Positions 44,193 through 53,279 of a DNA stretch of 64,000 nucleotides are shown in pieces. Where the stretch lies: contig OY968767.1 of the NCBI GenBank assembly GCA_963695375.1, positions 186,001-250,000 on the forward strand, written 5' to 3'. A program made the translations under genes and the position numbers. The notes below the pieces were generated by a model, which searched no databases, was not told the DNA's origin, and saw only the letters and a program-made list of their open reading frames with translations. This stretch comes from JACCVL01 sp963695375. GTDB taxonomy: Bacteria; Actinomycetota; Actinomycetes; Propionibacteriales; Nocardioidaceae. The number at the start of each line of letters is the position of its first letter. Position 1 is the stretch's first letter.

Positions 44193-45404
44193 TCAGTACG
44201 CGGGCTGCGAGGGGTCGATCTGGTTCACCCAGGCGACCACGCCGCCGCCGACGTGCACCGCGTCGGCGAAGCCGGCGCCCTTGAGCACGGCCAAGGCCTC
44301 CGCGGACCGCGCGCCGGACTTGCAGTGCAGGACGACCGGCTTGTCCTGGGAGAGCTTGCCGAGGGCCTCACCGGAGAGGAACTCGCCCTTGGGGATCAGC
44401 ACCGAGCCGGGGATCTTGTTGATCTCGTACTCGTTCGGCTCCCGCACGTCGACGAGGGTGAAGTCGCGGCTGCCCTCGTCCCGCTCCTTGAGCATGGCGG
44501 CCAGCTGGGTGACCGAGATCGTGGAGCCGGCGGCCGCCTCGGCCGCGTCGTCGCTGATCGCCCCACAGAACGTCTCGTAGTCGATCAGCTCGGTGACGGT
44601 CGGGTTCTCGCCGCAGACCGCGCAGTCCGGGTCCTTGCGGACGGTCAGCTTGCGGTAGTCCATCTCCAGGGCGTCGTAGACGACGAGCTTGCCGAGCAGC
44701 GGTGTCCCGATGCCGGTCAGCAGCTTGATCGCCTCGTTGACCTGGATCGAGCCGACCGACGCGCACAGCACCCCGAGCACGCCGCCCTCGGCGCAGGACG
44801 GCACCATCCCCGGCGGCGGCGGCTCCGGGTAGAGGCAGCGGTAGCACGGGCCGTGCTCGGCCCAGAACACCGACGCCTGCCCGTCGAAGCGGAAGATCGA
44901 GCCCCACACGTACGGCTTGCCGAGGAACACCGCGGCGTCGTTGACCATGTAGCGGGTGGCGAAGTTGTCGGTGCCGTCGACGATCAGGTCGTACTGCTCG
45001 AAGATGCCCAGCACGTTGTCGTTGTCGAGGCGCTCGGCGTGCACGTTGACCTGCACGTACGGGTTCACCTCGGCCACGCTGTCCTTGGCCGACTCGGCCT
45101 TGGGACGGCCGATGTCGCTCTGCCCGTGGATGACCTGGCGCTGCAGGTTGGACTCGTCCACCTCGTCGAACTCGACGATGCCGAGCGTTCCCACGCCGGC
45201 CGCGGCGAGATAGAGCAGGGCCGGGCTGCCGAGCCCGCCGGCGCCGATGACCAGCACCTTCGCGTTCTTCAGCCGCTTCTGCCCGGCCATGCCCACGTCC
45301 GGGATGATCAGGTGCCGGCTGTAGCGCCGGACCTCGTCGATGCTGAGCTCGTCGGCGGGGTCGACGAGCGGCGGCAGGGTGGGCGGGGCAACGGTGCTCG
45401 GCAC
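44193..45404 (-). CDS. moeZ: Adenylyltransferase/sulfurtransferase MoeZ
   Basis: The 403-aa protein joins an E1-like adenylation domain to a C-terminal rhodanese domain. The E1-like part has VLVIGAGGLGSPALLYLAAA, NLQRQVIHGQSDIGRPKAES, VDGTDNFATRY, zinc ligands CYRC and CAVCGE. The rhodanese part has FTLVDVREPNEYEINKIPGS and active-site CKSGARS. It activates and sulfurates carriers such as CysO, MoaD and others. GTG 45404 follows AGAGAGGACC. Counterpart of Rv3206c. Confidence 0.95.
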   Translation of the reverse strand: MPSTVAPPTLPPLVDPADELSIDEVRRYSRHLIIPDVGMAGQKRLKNAKVLVIGAGGLGSPALLYLAAAGVGTLGIVEFDEVDESNLQRQVIHGQSDIGRPKAESAKDSVAEVNPYVQVNVHAERLDNDNVLGIFEQYDLIVDGTDNFATRYMVNDAAVFLGKPYVWGSIFRFDGQASVFWAEHGPCYRCLYPEPPPPGMVPSCAEGGVLGVLCASVGSIQVNEAIKLLTGIGTPLLGKLVVYDALEMDYRKLTVRKDPDCAVCGENPTVTELIDYETFCGAISDDAAEAAAGSTISVTQLAAMLKERDEGSRDFTLVDVREPNEYEINKIPGSVLIPKGEFLSGEALGKLSQDKPVVLHCKSGARSAEALAVLKGAGFADAVHVGGGVVAWVNQIDPSQPAY

Positions 45405-45547
45405 GGGTGGTCCTCTCTGGCATGCGGCTGTCCGCGTCCTGGGTCCGGACGTCGGGGAGAACGACAGCCGGCCCGCGGGTGTTCCCCTAGGATCGCCGCG
45501 AACCGGACAGCCCGTGTCGCCGTCTTGGTCCGTGAAAGGGGTCGCCC

Positions 45548-46189
45548 GTGCGCCACTCGCCCGCGACCCCGGCACGCCGGGGCCGGATGCCCCGCGACGC
45601 GCGTCGGGTGCAGCTGCTGGCGGCCGCGCTCGAGGTGTTCGTGGCCCAGGGCTACCACGCCGCGGCGATGGACGACATCGCCGAACGCGCCGGCGTCTCC
45701 AAGCCGGTGCTGTACCAGCACTTCCCGGGCAAGCTCGACCTCTACCTGGCGCTGCTGGACGCCTCCTGCACGGCCATCGTGGAGGCGATGCGGTCGGCGC
45801 TGGCGGCGACCGCGGACAACAAGGAGCGGGTGGCGGCGACGATGGCCGCCTTCTACACCTACGTGGGCGACGACAAGGCCGCCTTCCGGCTGGTCTTCGA
45901 GTCCGACCTGACCAGTGAGCCGGCGGTCCGAGAGCGGGTGGACCGGGTCACCACCGACTCCGCGGAGCTGATCACCGCGCTGATCCGCGAGGACACCGGG
46001 CTGCCGGACGCGCAGGCCGGGCTGCTCGCCGTGAGCCTGGTCGGGATGGCCCAGGTCAGCGCGCGCTACTGGCTGGCCGGTGACATCGACGTGGGGCAGG
46101 AGGAGGCGGTCGCGCTGGTGTCGACGCTCGCCTGGCGCGGCATCAGCGGCTATCCGCGGACCGAGCCGGCCGACGCGGCGACCGACTGA
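45548..46189 (+). CDS. TetR-family transcriptional regulator
   Basis: The 213-aa protein has a TetR HTH at about residues 20-65 (LLAAALEVFVAQGYHAAAMD, DIAERAGVSKPVLYQHFPGK) and a helical ligand domain (VAATMAAFYTYVGDDKAAFR). Start GTG 45548. It is the counterpart of Rv3208. It is divergent from moeZ, with CCCCTAGGATC between them, and precedes the DUF3107 gene on the same strand. Confidence 0.9.
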   Translation: MRHSPATPARRGRMPRDARRVQLLAAALEVFVAQGYHAAAMDDIAERAGVSKPVLYQHFPGKLDLYLALLDASCTAIVEAMRSALAATADNKERVAATMAAFYTYVGDDKAAFRLVFESDLTSEPAVRERVDRVTTDSAELITALIREDTGLPDAQAGLLAVSLVGMAQVSARYWLAGDIDVGQEEAVALVSTLAWRGISGYPRTEPADAATD

Positions 46190-46258
46190 CCGGAGCGGCT
46201 GGCTACAGTCGATGCCGACCCGGGCCGACGAGGACCCGGCCCGCGAGCAGGAGGCACC

Positions 46259-46486
46259 GTGGAGGTCAGGATCGCCGTGCAGCACACCAGCCGGGAGCTG
46301 GTGCTCGAGTCGGCGCAGACCGGCGACGAGATCACGGCCGCGGTGCAGCAGGCACTGACCGGCGACGAGGGTGTGCTGGTGCTGCTCGACGAGCGCGGGC
46401 GCAAGGTGATCGTCCCCGCCGACCGGCTGGCCTTCGTCGACATCGGCGAGGAGTCCGCGCGCAAGGTCGGCTTCGGCAGCCGCTGA
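46259..46486 (+). CDS. DUF3107 small protein
   Basis: The 75-aa protein starts EVRIAVQHTSRELVLESAQT and ends EESARKVGFGSR, the actinobacterial DUF3107 family (TB9.4-type, Rv3208A). GTG 46259 follows GCAGGAGGCACC, and TACAGT at about 46203 may be its -10. Function unknown; position next to TetR and RhlE genes is conserved. Confidence 0.9.
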   Translation: MEVRIAVQHTSRELVLESAQTGDEITAAVQQALTGDEGVLVLLDERGRKVIVPADRLAFVDIGEESARKVGFGSR

Positions 46487-46535
46487 GCACCGGCCAGCCG
46501 CCGAGCCGACCCGGCCGGCAGCCGGGCCGGGGACG

Positions 46536-47261
46536 TCAGGATGACAGGCCGAGCACGGCCATCCGCCGGGCATGCTTCTCGGTGAGCCGCGCGAACATCC
46601 GGCCGATCGCGGCCAGGTCGAGGCCCGGGCGGTCCACCCCGCCGGCGAGCAGCGCCACCAGGCCGTCCCGCTCGGCTGCCACCGCCTGCGCCTGGCTCAA
46701 CGCCTCGCCGACAAGCCGGCGGCCCCACAGCGCCAGCCGGCCGCCGACGCGGGGGTCGGCGGCGATCGCTGCCCGGACCCGTTCGACGGCGAACGCCGAG
46801 TGCCCGGAGTCCTCCAGCACCTCGAGGATCAGCGTCCGGGTGTCCTCGTCGACGTAGGCCGCGATCTCGCGGTAGAAGTCGCTCGCGAGGTTGTCCCCGA
46901 CGAACGCCTTCACCAGGCTCTCCAGCCAGTCCCGCGGCGCGGTGTTGGCGTGGAAGCGCTCAAAGCTCTCCCGGAACGGCTCCATCGCCTGGTAGGCGTC
47001 CACGCCGAGCTGCTCGAGCCGCTCCCGCAGCCGGGCGAAGTGCGCGAACTCCGCCGCGGCCATCGCCGCCAGCTCGGCCTTGTCCGGCAGCCCGGGCGCC
47101 ATCGCGGAGTCCTCGGCCAGCCGGTCGAAGGCGGTCAGCTCGCCGTAGGCGAGCACCCCGAGCAGGTCCACGACCGCCTCCCGGTAGGCCGGGTCGGCCA
47201 ACGCGCCGGAGGCCGCATCCGGTTCGTCCCAGGACGGCGGCGAGTCCTGGTCCTGGGGCAT
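46536..47261 (-). CDS. Ferritin-like fold protein (Rv3210c-like)
   Basis: From ATG 47261 the 241-aa protein is helical with a four-helix ferritin-like pattern: LLGVLAYGELTAFDRLAEDS, MAAAEFAHFARLRERLEQLG, FHANTAPRDWLESLVKAFVG and LEVLEDSGHSAFAVERVR. Glu and His residues in the second and fourth helices could bind a di-metal site. Substrate unknown. It is divergent from rhlE. Confidence 0.85.
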   Translation of the reverse strand: MPQDQDSPPSWDEPDAASGALADPAYREAVVDLLGVLAYGELTAFDRLAEDSAMAPGLPDKAELAAMAAAEFAHFARLRERLEQLGVDAYQAMEPFRESFERFHANTAPRDWLESLVKAFVGDNLASDFYREIAAYVDEDTRTLILEVLEDSGHSAFAVERVRAAIAADPRVGGRLALWGRRLVGEALSQAQAVAAERDGLVALLAGGVDRPGLDLAAIGRMFARLTEKHARRMAVLGLSS

Positions 47262-47350
47262 GGGGCGCAGCGTAGCGAGGGCGATCGGTAGACTCCGGAA
47301 CGCCACCCGGGCACCTGGCCGCGTCAGCGGACCCACGAAGCGAGGACATT

Positions 47351-48874
47351 CTGACCACCTTCACCGACCTGGGCGTCATCGCGGAGATCTCCGATGCGCT
47401 CGCAGACGTCGGCATCACCACCCCGTTCCCGATCCAGGAGATGACCCTCTCCATCGCGCTGACGGGGACTGACCTGATCGGCCAGGCCCGCACCGGTACG
47501 GGCAAGACGCTCGCCTTCGGCATTCCGGTCATCCAGCGCACCGTCGCCGCCCACGACCCTGACTACGCCGAGCTGGCCGCCCCCGGCAAGCCGCAGGCGC
47601 TCGTCGTCGCGCCGACCCGCGAGCTTGCGCTCCAGGTGGCCGGCGACCTGGTCACCGCGGCGAAGCGCCGCGGCACCCGCAGCGTCACCGTCTACGGCGG
47701 CGTCCCGTACGAGCCGCAGCTCGACGCCCTCGAGCGGGGCGTCGACGTGGTCGTCGGCACGCCCGGGCGGCTGCTCGACCTGGCCAACCGGCGGGTGCTG
47801 GACCTCAGCCACGTCAAGGTGCTCGTGCTGGACGAGGCCGACGAGATGCTGGACCTCGGCTTCCTGCCGGACGTCGAGAAGCTGATCGCCAAGACCCCCG
47901 AGACCCGGCAGACGATGCTGTTCTCGGCCACCATGCCGGGCGCGATCGTGTCGCTCGCCCGCACCCACATGCGGCACCCGGTCAACATCCGGGCCGAGTC
48001 GGCGGACGACTCGCAGACCGTCCCGGCCACCGCCCAGTTCGTCTACCGCGCCCACGACCTGGACAAGCCCGAGGTGGTGGCCCGCATCCTGCAGGCCGAG
48101 GACCTCGGCAAGGTGCTGGTCTTCTCCCGGACCAAGCGGCAGGCGCAGCGGATCGCCGACGACCTGATCGAGCGTGGCTTCCCGGCCTCGCCGCTGCACG
48201 GCGACATGGCCCAGGTGGCCCGGGAGAAGGCGATGGCCCGCTTCCGCGAGGGCAAGACGCCGGTCCTCGTCGCGACCGACGTCGCGGCCCGCGGGATCGA
48301 CGTGTCCGGCATCTCGCATGTCATCAACTACCACTGCCCGGACGACCACAAGACCTATCTGCACCGGATCGGCCGCACCGGTCGGGCCGGCGCCAGCGGA
48401 ATCGCGATCACGTTCGTGGACTGGAACGACATCTCCCGCTGGCAGATGATCAACCGCGAGCTGGAGCTGCCGTTCGCGGAGCCGCAGGAGACCTACTCCA
48501 CCTCTGCGCACCTGTTCCACGACCTCGGCATCCCGCCGGACGCCACCGGGCGGGTGGCGGGAGCGGCCCCGCCGGCCTCGCCGCCGCGGCGCCGCGAGAG
48601 CGAGCGGTCCGGGGACCGGCGCGCCGGGGGTCGCTCCGACTCCGGCGGTGCGGACCGGCCGCGCCGGCAGCGGCAGCGGCAGCGCACCCGGGGCGGGGAA
48701 TCGGTCGACGCGGCCGCGCAGCGGCCGGAGGGCTCCGCCTCGGGCGGGCAGAACGGCGGCGGGGCGGGCGGTGCGGACCGGCCGCGCCGGCAGCGGCGTC
48801 GGCGGCGCGGCGGGGCAGGCAACTCGAACGCGCCGGCGGAGAGCAGCCCGGCGCAGCCGCCGTCCAGCGACTGA
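47351..48874 (+). CDS. rhlE: DEAD-box RNA helicase RhlE, probable CTG start
   Basis: DEAD-box motifs are complete: the Q motif FPIQEMTLSIALTGTDLIGQ, ARTGTGKTLAFGIPVIQRTV, VLDEADEMLDLGF, SATMPG, ATDVAARGIDVSGISHVINY and HRIGRTGRAG. A basic Gly/Arg-rich tail (about residues 395-500, GGADRPRRQR repeated) should bind RNA. An ATG at 47441 would delete the Q motif. The expected N-terminus TTFTDLGVIAEISDALADVG begins at a CTG (47351), with ATT just before; no ATG, GTG or TTG is available. Counterpart of Rv3211. Confidence 0.85.
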   Translation: MTTFTDLGVIAEISDALADVGITTPFPIQEMTLSIALTGTDLIGQARTGTGKTLAFGIPVIQRTVAAHDPDYAELAAPGKPQALVVAPTRELALQVAGDLVTAAKRRGTRSVTVYGGVPYEPQLDALERGVDVVVGTPGRLLDLANRRVLDLSHVKVLVLDEADEMLDLGFLPDVEKLIAKTPETRQTMLFSATMPGAIVSLARTHMRHPVNIRAESADDSQTVPATAQFVYRAHDLDKPEVVARILQAEDLGKVLVFSRTKRQAQRIADDLIERGFPASPLHGDMAQVAREKAMARFREGKTPVLVATDVAARGIDVSGISHVINYHCPDDHKTYLHRIGRTGRAGASGIAITFVDWNDISRWQMINRELELPFAEPQETYSTSAHLFHDLGIPPDATGRVAGAAPPASPPRRRESERSGDRRAGGRSDSGGADRPRRQRQRQRTRGGESVDAAAQRPEGSASGGQNGGGAGGADRPRRQRRRRRGGAGNSNAPAESSPAQPPSSD

Positions 48875-48880
48875 CGAGGC

Positions 48881-49606
48881 TCAGGCCACCACCACGACCG
48901 GGGTGCCGATCGAGGCGAAGCGCCACAGCTCCCGGGCATCCCGCGGCCGCTGCCGGACGCAGCCCGACGAGGTGGGGGTCCCGAGCTCGGACCAGCGCTG
49001 CATCGGCTCCCCCTGCCGGTCCAGCGGGATGTCGTGGAAGCCGATGGCGGCGTTGGCGCCCTGGGTGAACCGGACCATGTAGTCCATCGTGCTGCTGTAG
49101 TCGAAGCCGACCGCGTCCCGCGACCGGGAGTAGACGGCGTACCGGCCGGGGTCGAGGTTGTCGTGCACCGAGCCGGAGACGAGGTACGTCGACCGGACGC
49201 TGCCGCCCTCGCGGACCAGCCACACCTGCTGCGCGGACTCGTCGAACACCACCCGGCGGCCGGTCCCGCTGCCGCGCGGCGGCGTCCGCTCCAGCGCCTG
49301 GTCGGCCTCCGCACCGGACTCTGCCCGCGACTCGACCCGCGGCTGGGCCCGCGGAACCGCTCCTGGAGCGGAGCCGCTGGCGTAGCCGCCGTCGTCGAGC
49401 GCGGCGGGCAGCGCCCGCTCGACCACCGCGTGCACCGGCGCGGTCACCCAGCCCGGCCTCGACGGCTCGGAGGCGGCGGCCGCACCGGCCGAGAGCCCGC
49501 CGAGCACGCTGGCGGCAGCCGCGGTGACGGTGAGGCCGAGCGACAGCACGAGGGTCAGCAACCGCCCCGGGCGCACCCGGGCCGCACCGTCGTCGGAGGC
49601 AGCCAT
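48881..49606 (-). CDS. L,D-transpeptidase (YkuD family)
   Basis: The 241-aa protein has a signal/anchor segment (LLTLVLSLGLTVTAAAASVL) and a YkuD catalytic domain with FHDIPLDRQGEP and the active-site SSGCVRQRPRDA. It would form 3-3 peptidoglycan cross-links or anchor proteins. ATG 49606 is chosen because a TAGCAT box ends 9 nt upstream; a GTG 9 nt earlier touches that box. Confidence 0.9.
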   Translation of the reverse strand: MAASDDGAARVRPGRLLTLVLSLGLTVTAAAASVLGGLSAGAAAASEPSRPGWVTAPVHAVVERALPAALDDGGYASGSAPGAVPRAQPRVESRAESGAEADQALERTPPRGSGTGRRVVFDESAQQVWLVREGGSVRSTYLVSGSVHDNLDPGRYAVYSRSRDAVGFDYSSTMDYMVRFTQGANAAIGFHDIPLDRQGEPMQRWSELGTPTSSGCVRQRPRDARELWRFASIGTPVVVVA

Positions 49607-49647
49607 GATCGGCACATGCTAGCCAGCGGGGCGATCGATCGGGCTCA

Positions 49648-50403
49648 CTACCGGGCGAGCAGCGTTTCGGCCACCTCGCGGTAGGCCTGCGCGCCGCGGT
49701 GCCGCCGCGCGGTGGCGAGGATCGACCGGCCGAGCGCCGGGGCCTCGGCGAACCGGATGGTCTTCGGGATCGGCGGCTCGAGCACCCGCAGGTCGTAGGT
49801 CGTGGAGATCGCCTCCAGCACCGCGCGGGCGTGCTGCGTCCGCCCGTCGTACAGGGTCGGCAGCACCCCGAGCACCCGCAGCTGCTTGTTGGTGAACCGG
49901 CGCACGTCGTGCACCGTGTCCAGGAGCTGGCCGACGCCGCGGTGGGACAGCGTCTCGCACTGCAGCGGGACGAGGACGGCGTCGGCGGCGGTGAGCGCCG
50001 CGACCGTCAGCACACCGAGCGACGGCGGGCAGTCGAGCAGGATCCAGTCGTAATCGCCGCCGACGTCCTCCAGCGCGACGCGCAGCGCCTGCTCGCGACC
50101 GGTGCGGGTCAGCAGCCGGGACTCCGTGGTGGCCAGGTCGATCGTCGCGGGCAGCAGGTCGGGGCCGTCGTCGACGGTGACGATGACGTTGCCGACCTTC
50201 TCCTCCGCCAGCAGCACCTGGTGCACCGACGTGGCCAGGTCCTCGGGATCCACCCCGAGCGAGAAGGTCAGGCAGGCCTGCGGGTCCAGGTCGACCAGCA
50301 GCACCCGCTGGCCGAGCTCGACCAGTGCGGCGCCCAGCGATGCCACGGTGGTGGTCTTCGCGACCCCACCCTTCTGGTTGGCGATCGCCAGCGTCGTGCT
50401 CAT
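49648..50403 (-). CDS. ParA-family ATPase (Soj-like)
   Basis: The 251-aa protein opens STTLAIANQKGGVAKTTTVA, the deviant Walker A of ParA/MinD proteins. It has a Walker B-like YDWILLDCPPSLGVLTVAAL, and switch region VLVPLQCETLSHRG. No ParB gene or parS is adjacent, so it is probably an orphan that positions another cargo. Counterpart of Rv3213c. GCGGCA-CAGTC-TGCCGC (50404-50420) is an inverted repeat just upstream. Confidence 0.9.
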   Translation of the reverse strand: MSTTLAIANQKGGVAKTTTVASLGAALVELGQRVLLVDLDPQACLTFSLGVDPEDLATSVHQVLLAEEKVGNVIVTVDDGPDLLPATIDLATTESRLLTRTGREQALRVALEDVGGDYDWILLDCPPSLGVLTVAALTAADAVLVPLQCETLSHRGVGQLLDTVHDVRRFTNKQLRVLGVLPTLYDGRTQHARAVLEAISTTYDLRVLEPPIPKTIRFAEAPALGRSILATARRHRGAQAYREVAETLLAR

Positions 50404-50471
50404 CGCGGCACAGTCTGCCGCACCCGGGACCCGCCGTTGCCCGGCGGTCCGGCGGCGGCCATGCTGCCCCG

Positions 50472-51245
50472 ATGGTCCCGTCAGACGAGCCTGTCCGCGC
50501 CCTCGTCACCGGCGCCACCGCCGGCATCGGCCGGGCGCTGTCGACGGCGCTGGCCGCCCGGGGGGACCGGCTGGTCCTGGTGGCCCGCGACGCGGAGCGG
50601 CTGGACCGGCTGGCCGGCGACCTGGCCCGCGACCACGGGGTCGAGGTGCGGGTGCTGCCCGCCGACCTCTCCCACCCGGACGGAACCGCCGCGGTGGCGG
50701 GGGCCCTGCGACATCGCGACGCACCGGTGGACCTGCTCGTGAACAACGCGGGCTTCGGCCAGCGGCTGTCCTTCGCCGACAACGACCTCGCGGACGAGCT
50801 GCGTTCGCTGGACGTTCATGTCCGGGCGCCGATGCAGCTGTGCCACGCCGTCCTGCCGGGCATGCGGGCGCGTGGCCGGGGCGCGATCCTCAACGTGTCC
50901 AGCACGGCCGGCTGGCTGCCCCGCGGGACCTACGGCGCGCACAAGGCGTGGCTGACCAGCTTCACCCGCTGGCTGGACCTGACCTACCGGCGTGACGGCG
51001 TCCGCGCGATGGCGCTGTGTCCCGGCTTCGTCCGCACCGAGTTCCACCAGCGGATGGGCGCGGACACCTCGGGCCTCCCCGGCTGGCTGTGGCTGGACGC
51101 CGACGCCGTCGCCGCGCAGGCGTTGCGCGACCTCGACCGTGGCGTGCGGGTGTCGGTGCCGTCGACGCGCTACGCGGTGCTGTCCCGGCTGGCCCGGGTG
51201 ACGCCGGACCGGGTGCTGGCCCGCGTCGGGAGCCGGGGCCGGTGA
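50472..51245 (+). CDS. Short-chain dehydrogenase/reductase
   Basis: The 257-aa protein has the SDR cofactor motif TGATAGIGRALSTALAARG, NNAGFGQRLSFADND, the catalytic Ser in LNVSSTAG and Y-x3-K in TYGAHKAWLTSF. Arg/Asp after the second strand (ARDAERLDRL) suggests NADP preference. Its stop overlaps the start of the GNAT gene (GTGA). Confidence 0.9.
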   Translation: MVPSDEPVRALVTGATAGIGRALSTALAARGDRLVLVARDAERLDRLAGDLARDHGVEVRVLPADLSHPDGTAAVAGALRHRDAPVDLLVNNAGFGQRLSFADNDLADELRSLDVHVRAPMQLCHAVLPGMRARGRGAILNVSSTAGWLPRGTYGAHKAWLTSFTRWLDLTYRRDGVRAMALCPGFVRTEFHQRMGADTSGLPGWLWLDADAVAAQALRDLDRGVRVSVPSTRYAVLSRLARVTPDRVLARVGSRGR

Positions 51246-51748
51246 GCCCGCCGCCGGAGTCGCCGGTCCGGGTACGTGTGCTCGGGCCCGACGACTGGGC
51301 GTTGCTGCGCACACTGCGGCTGGCCGCCCTCGCGGACGCGCCGTACGCCTACGGGTCCACCTTCGCCGGGTGGGAGCACGCCGACGAGCACCGCTGGCGC
51401 GACCGGCTTCGCTCCCTCGCGCTCACGCTCGCCGCGCTCCGCGACGACGAGCCGGTGGGTCTGGTCAGCGGCTGCGGGCCGGAGGACGGCACGGCGGAGC
51501 TGATCTCGATGTGGGTGGCGCCGAGCGCCCGGGGGTTGGGGGTCGGTGCGCTCCTGATCGAGGCGGTGGTGGACTGGGCGGCGGGGCAGGGCGCGCGCCG
51601 GGTGCTGCTGCACGTCACCGAGCACAACCCGGCCGCCACCCGGCTGTACGAGCGGCACGGCTTCGTCCCCACCGGGGAGGTCACCGTGCGGCCGGATGGG
51701 ATCCGCGAGGTGCACATGGACCGGGCGCTCAGCCCTCCCCGGCGATGA
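51242..51748 (+). CDS. GNAT-family N-acetyltransferase
   Basis: The 168-aa protein begins at GTG 51242 (overlap with the SDR stop) and has LISMWVAPSARGLGVGALLI, the acetyl-CoA binding RxxGxG/A motif, and VTEHNPAATRLYERHGFVPTG. Its substrate is unknown. The 3' end overlaps the convergent marC gene by 20 nt. Confidence 0.9.
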   Translation: MSPPPESPVRVRVLGPDDWALLRTLRLAALADAPYAYGSTFAGWEHADEHRWRDRLRSLALTLAALRDDEPVGLVSGCGPEDGTAELISMWVAPSARGLGVGALLIEAVVDWAAGQGARRVLLHVTEHNPAATRLYERHGFVPTGEVTVRPDGIREVHMDRALSPPRR

Positions 51749-52346
51749 ACGCGCGGACGGCGTCCGCGACCAGCTGGACCGCGATCGCGGACAGCAGCAG
51801 ACCGCTGATCCGGGTGACCAGCGTGACGCCGGAGTCGCCGAGCACCCGCAAGATGGCGACCGAGAACCGCATCGCGATCCACAGCACGACGTGCACCCCC
51901 ACCACGCCGGCGAGCACGGCGACCAGCGGAGGCGCGGCGTCCACCTGCTCCACGAAGACCATCGTGGCCACGATCGCGCCGGGGCCGGCGAGCAGCGGGG
52001 TGCCCAGCGGCACCATCGCGACGTTGACCTCCGCGGCCGCCGACGGCTCGGACTCGTTGCCGGTCAGCAGCTCCAGCGCCACCAGCAGCAGCAGCAGTCC
52101 GCCGGCGGCCTGCAACGCGGGCAGCGAGATGTTCAGGTAGGTGAGCAGCTGGCGCCCGAACAGCGCGAACAGCACGATCACGAAGAACGACACCAGCACC
52201 GCCTGCCAGGCGGCGCGGTGCCGGTCGGCCGGGGACCGGCCGCTGGTCAGCGCGAGGAAGATCGGGACCGTGCCGGGCGGGTCCATGATCACGAACAGCG
52301 TGATGAAGACCTCGGCCAGCAGCGTCAGGTCCACCACCGAGCTCAT
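51729..52346 (-). CDS. MarC-family membrane protein
   Basis: From ATG 52346 the 205-aa protein has about six transmembrane helices and the MarC patterns VIMDPPGTVPIFLAL, VPLGTPLLAGPGAIV and LLLLLVALELLTG. Molecular function is unresolved. ATG overlaps the stop of the PHP gene by 4 nt (ATGA). Confidence 0.9.
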   Translation of the reverse strand: MSSVVDLTLLAEVFITLFVIMDPPGTVPIFLALTSGRSPADRHRAAWQAVLVSFFVIVLFALFGRQLLTYLNISLPALQAAGGLLLLLVALELLTGNESEPSAAAEVNVAMVPLGTPLLAGPGAIVATMVFVEQVDAAPPLVAVLAGVVGVHVVLWIAMRFSVAILRVLGDSGVTLVTRISGLLLSAIAVQLVADAVRAFIAGEG

Positions 52347-53236
52347 CGCAGCGCCGCCGGCTCGGGCTGTACGCCCGCGTCGGCGCGCTGGGCCGCGGCG
52401 GCCGCGCTGCCCATGGCGGCCAGCAGCCGCCGCACGGACGGCTCGGGCGTGGTGTGGCAGCCCAGGTCGTGGTCGACCTTGCCGGTCCCGTGGTAGTCGC
52501 TGGAACCGGTCGCCACCAGGCCGAGCGAGTCCGCCAGCGCGGCCAGCCGCCGGCGATCGTCGTCGCCGTGGCCCTGGTGCCAGGCCTCCAGCCCGGTCAG
52601 GCCGAGCCCGGCCAGCTCGGCCAGCACCTCGGGGGTCAGCACCCGCCGACCGCCGCGCGCCCATGGATGGGCGAGCACCGACACACCACCCGCCGCGGAG
52701 ACCAGCCGGAGCACGTCGAGCAACGGGGCGGCGTGCCGGGGGACGAAGCCGGCCCGGCCGGGCGACAGGTAGTCGTCGAACGCCTGCCGCCGGTCGCGCA
52801 CCATGCCGGCGGCGACCATCGCGTCGGCCACGTGCGGGCGGCCGAGAGCGGCGGCGTTGCCGGCGACGGCACGGACGTCGGCCGCGCTGAGGTCCAGGCC
52901 GACCCCGCGGAGCCGCTCCAGGACGGTGGGCAGCCGCTGGTTCCGCCCGTCGAGGATCCGGTCCAGCTCGGCGGAGAGGCCGGGATGCTCCGGGTCCACG
53001 CCGTAGCCGAGCAGGTGCACGCTGGCCCCTGCGTACATGGCGGAGATCTCCATGCCGGGCACGAAGCCGATGCCGACCTCGTCGGCAGCGGCGCGCGCCT
53101 CCGGCCAGCCGACCGCGACGTCGTGGTCGGTGAGCGCCACCACGTCCAGATCCGCGGCCGCGGCGGCGCGCACGAGGTCGCCGGGACGGTCGGTGCCGTC
53201 GGAGCAGGAGGAGTGAGTGTGCAGGTCAGCGCGCAC
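52343..53236 (-). CDS. PHP-domain phosphoesterase (RNase AM / nucleotide phosphatase type)
   Basis: The 297-aa protein starts RADLHTHSSCSDGTDRPGDL and continues VALTDHDVAVG, GMEISAMY and LAHPWARGG, metal-binding motifs of PHP phosphoesterases. The nearest known class acts on nucleoside 3',5'-bisphosphates or 5'-ends of RNA. It is coupled to marC, an arrangement also found in streptomycetes. Confidence 0.9.
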   Translation of the reverse strand: MRADLHTHSSCSDGTDRPGDLVRAAAAADLDVVALTDHDVAVGWPEARAAADEVGIGFVPGMEISAMYAGASVHLLGYGVDPEHPGLSAELDRILDGRNQRLPTVLERLRGVGLDLSAADVRAVAGNAAALGRPHVADAMVAAGMVRDRRQAFDDYLSPGRAGFVPRHAAPLLDVLRLVSAAGGVSVLAHPWARGGRRVLTPEVLAELAGLGLTGLEAWHQGHGDDDRRRLAALADSLGLVATGSSDYHGTGKVDHDLGCHTTPEPSVRRLLAAMGSAAAAAQRADAGVQPEPAALR

Positions 53237-53279
53237 GGCAGCGAGGGTAGCGACCGGGCGGCGCGCTGGTGGGGCGCGG

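Noticed and set aside
49648..50403. Chromosomal partition locus (parAB-parS)
   Set aside because: No parB gene and no recognisable parS sequence nearby; the gene is the orphan ParA of the conserved block.
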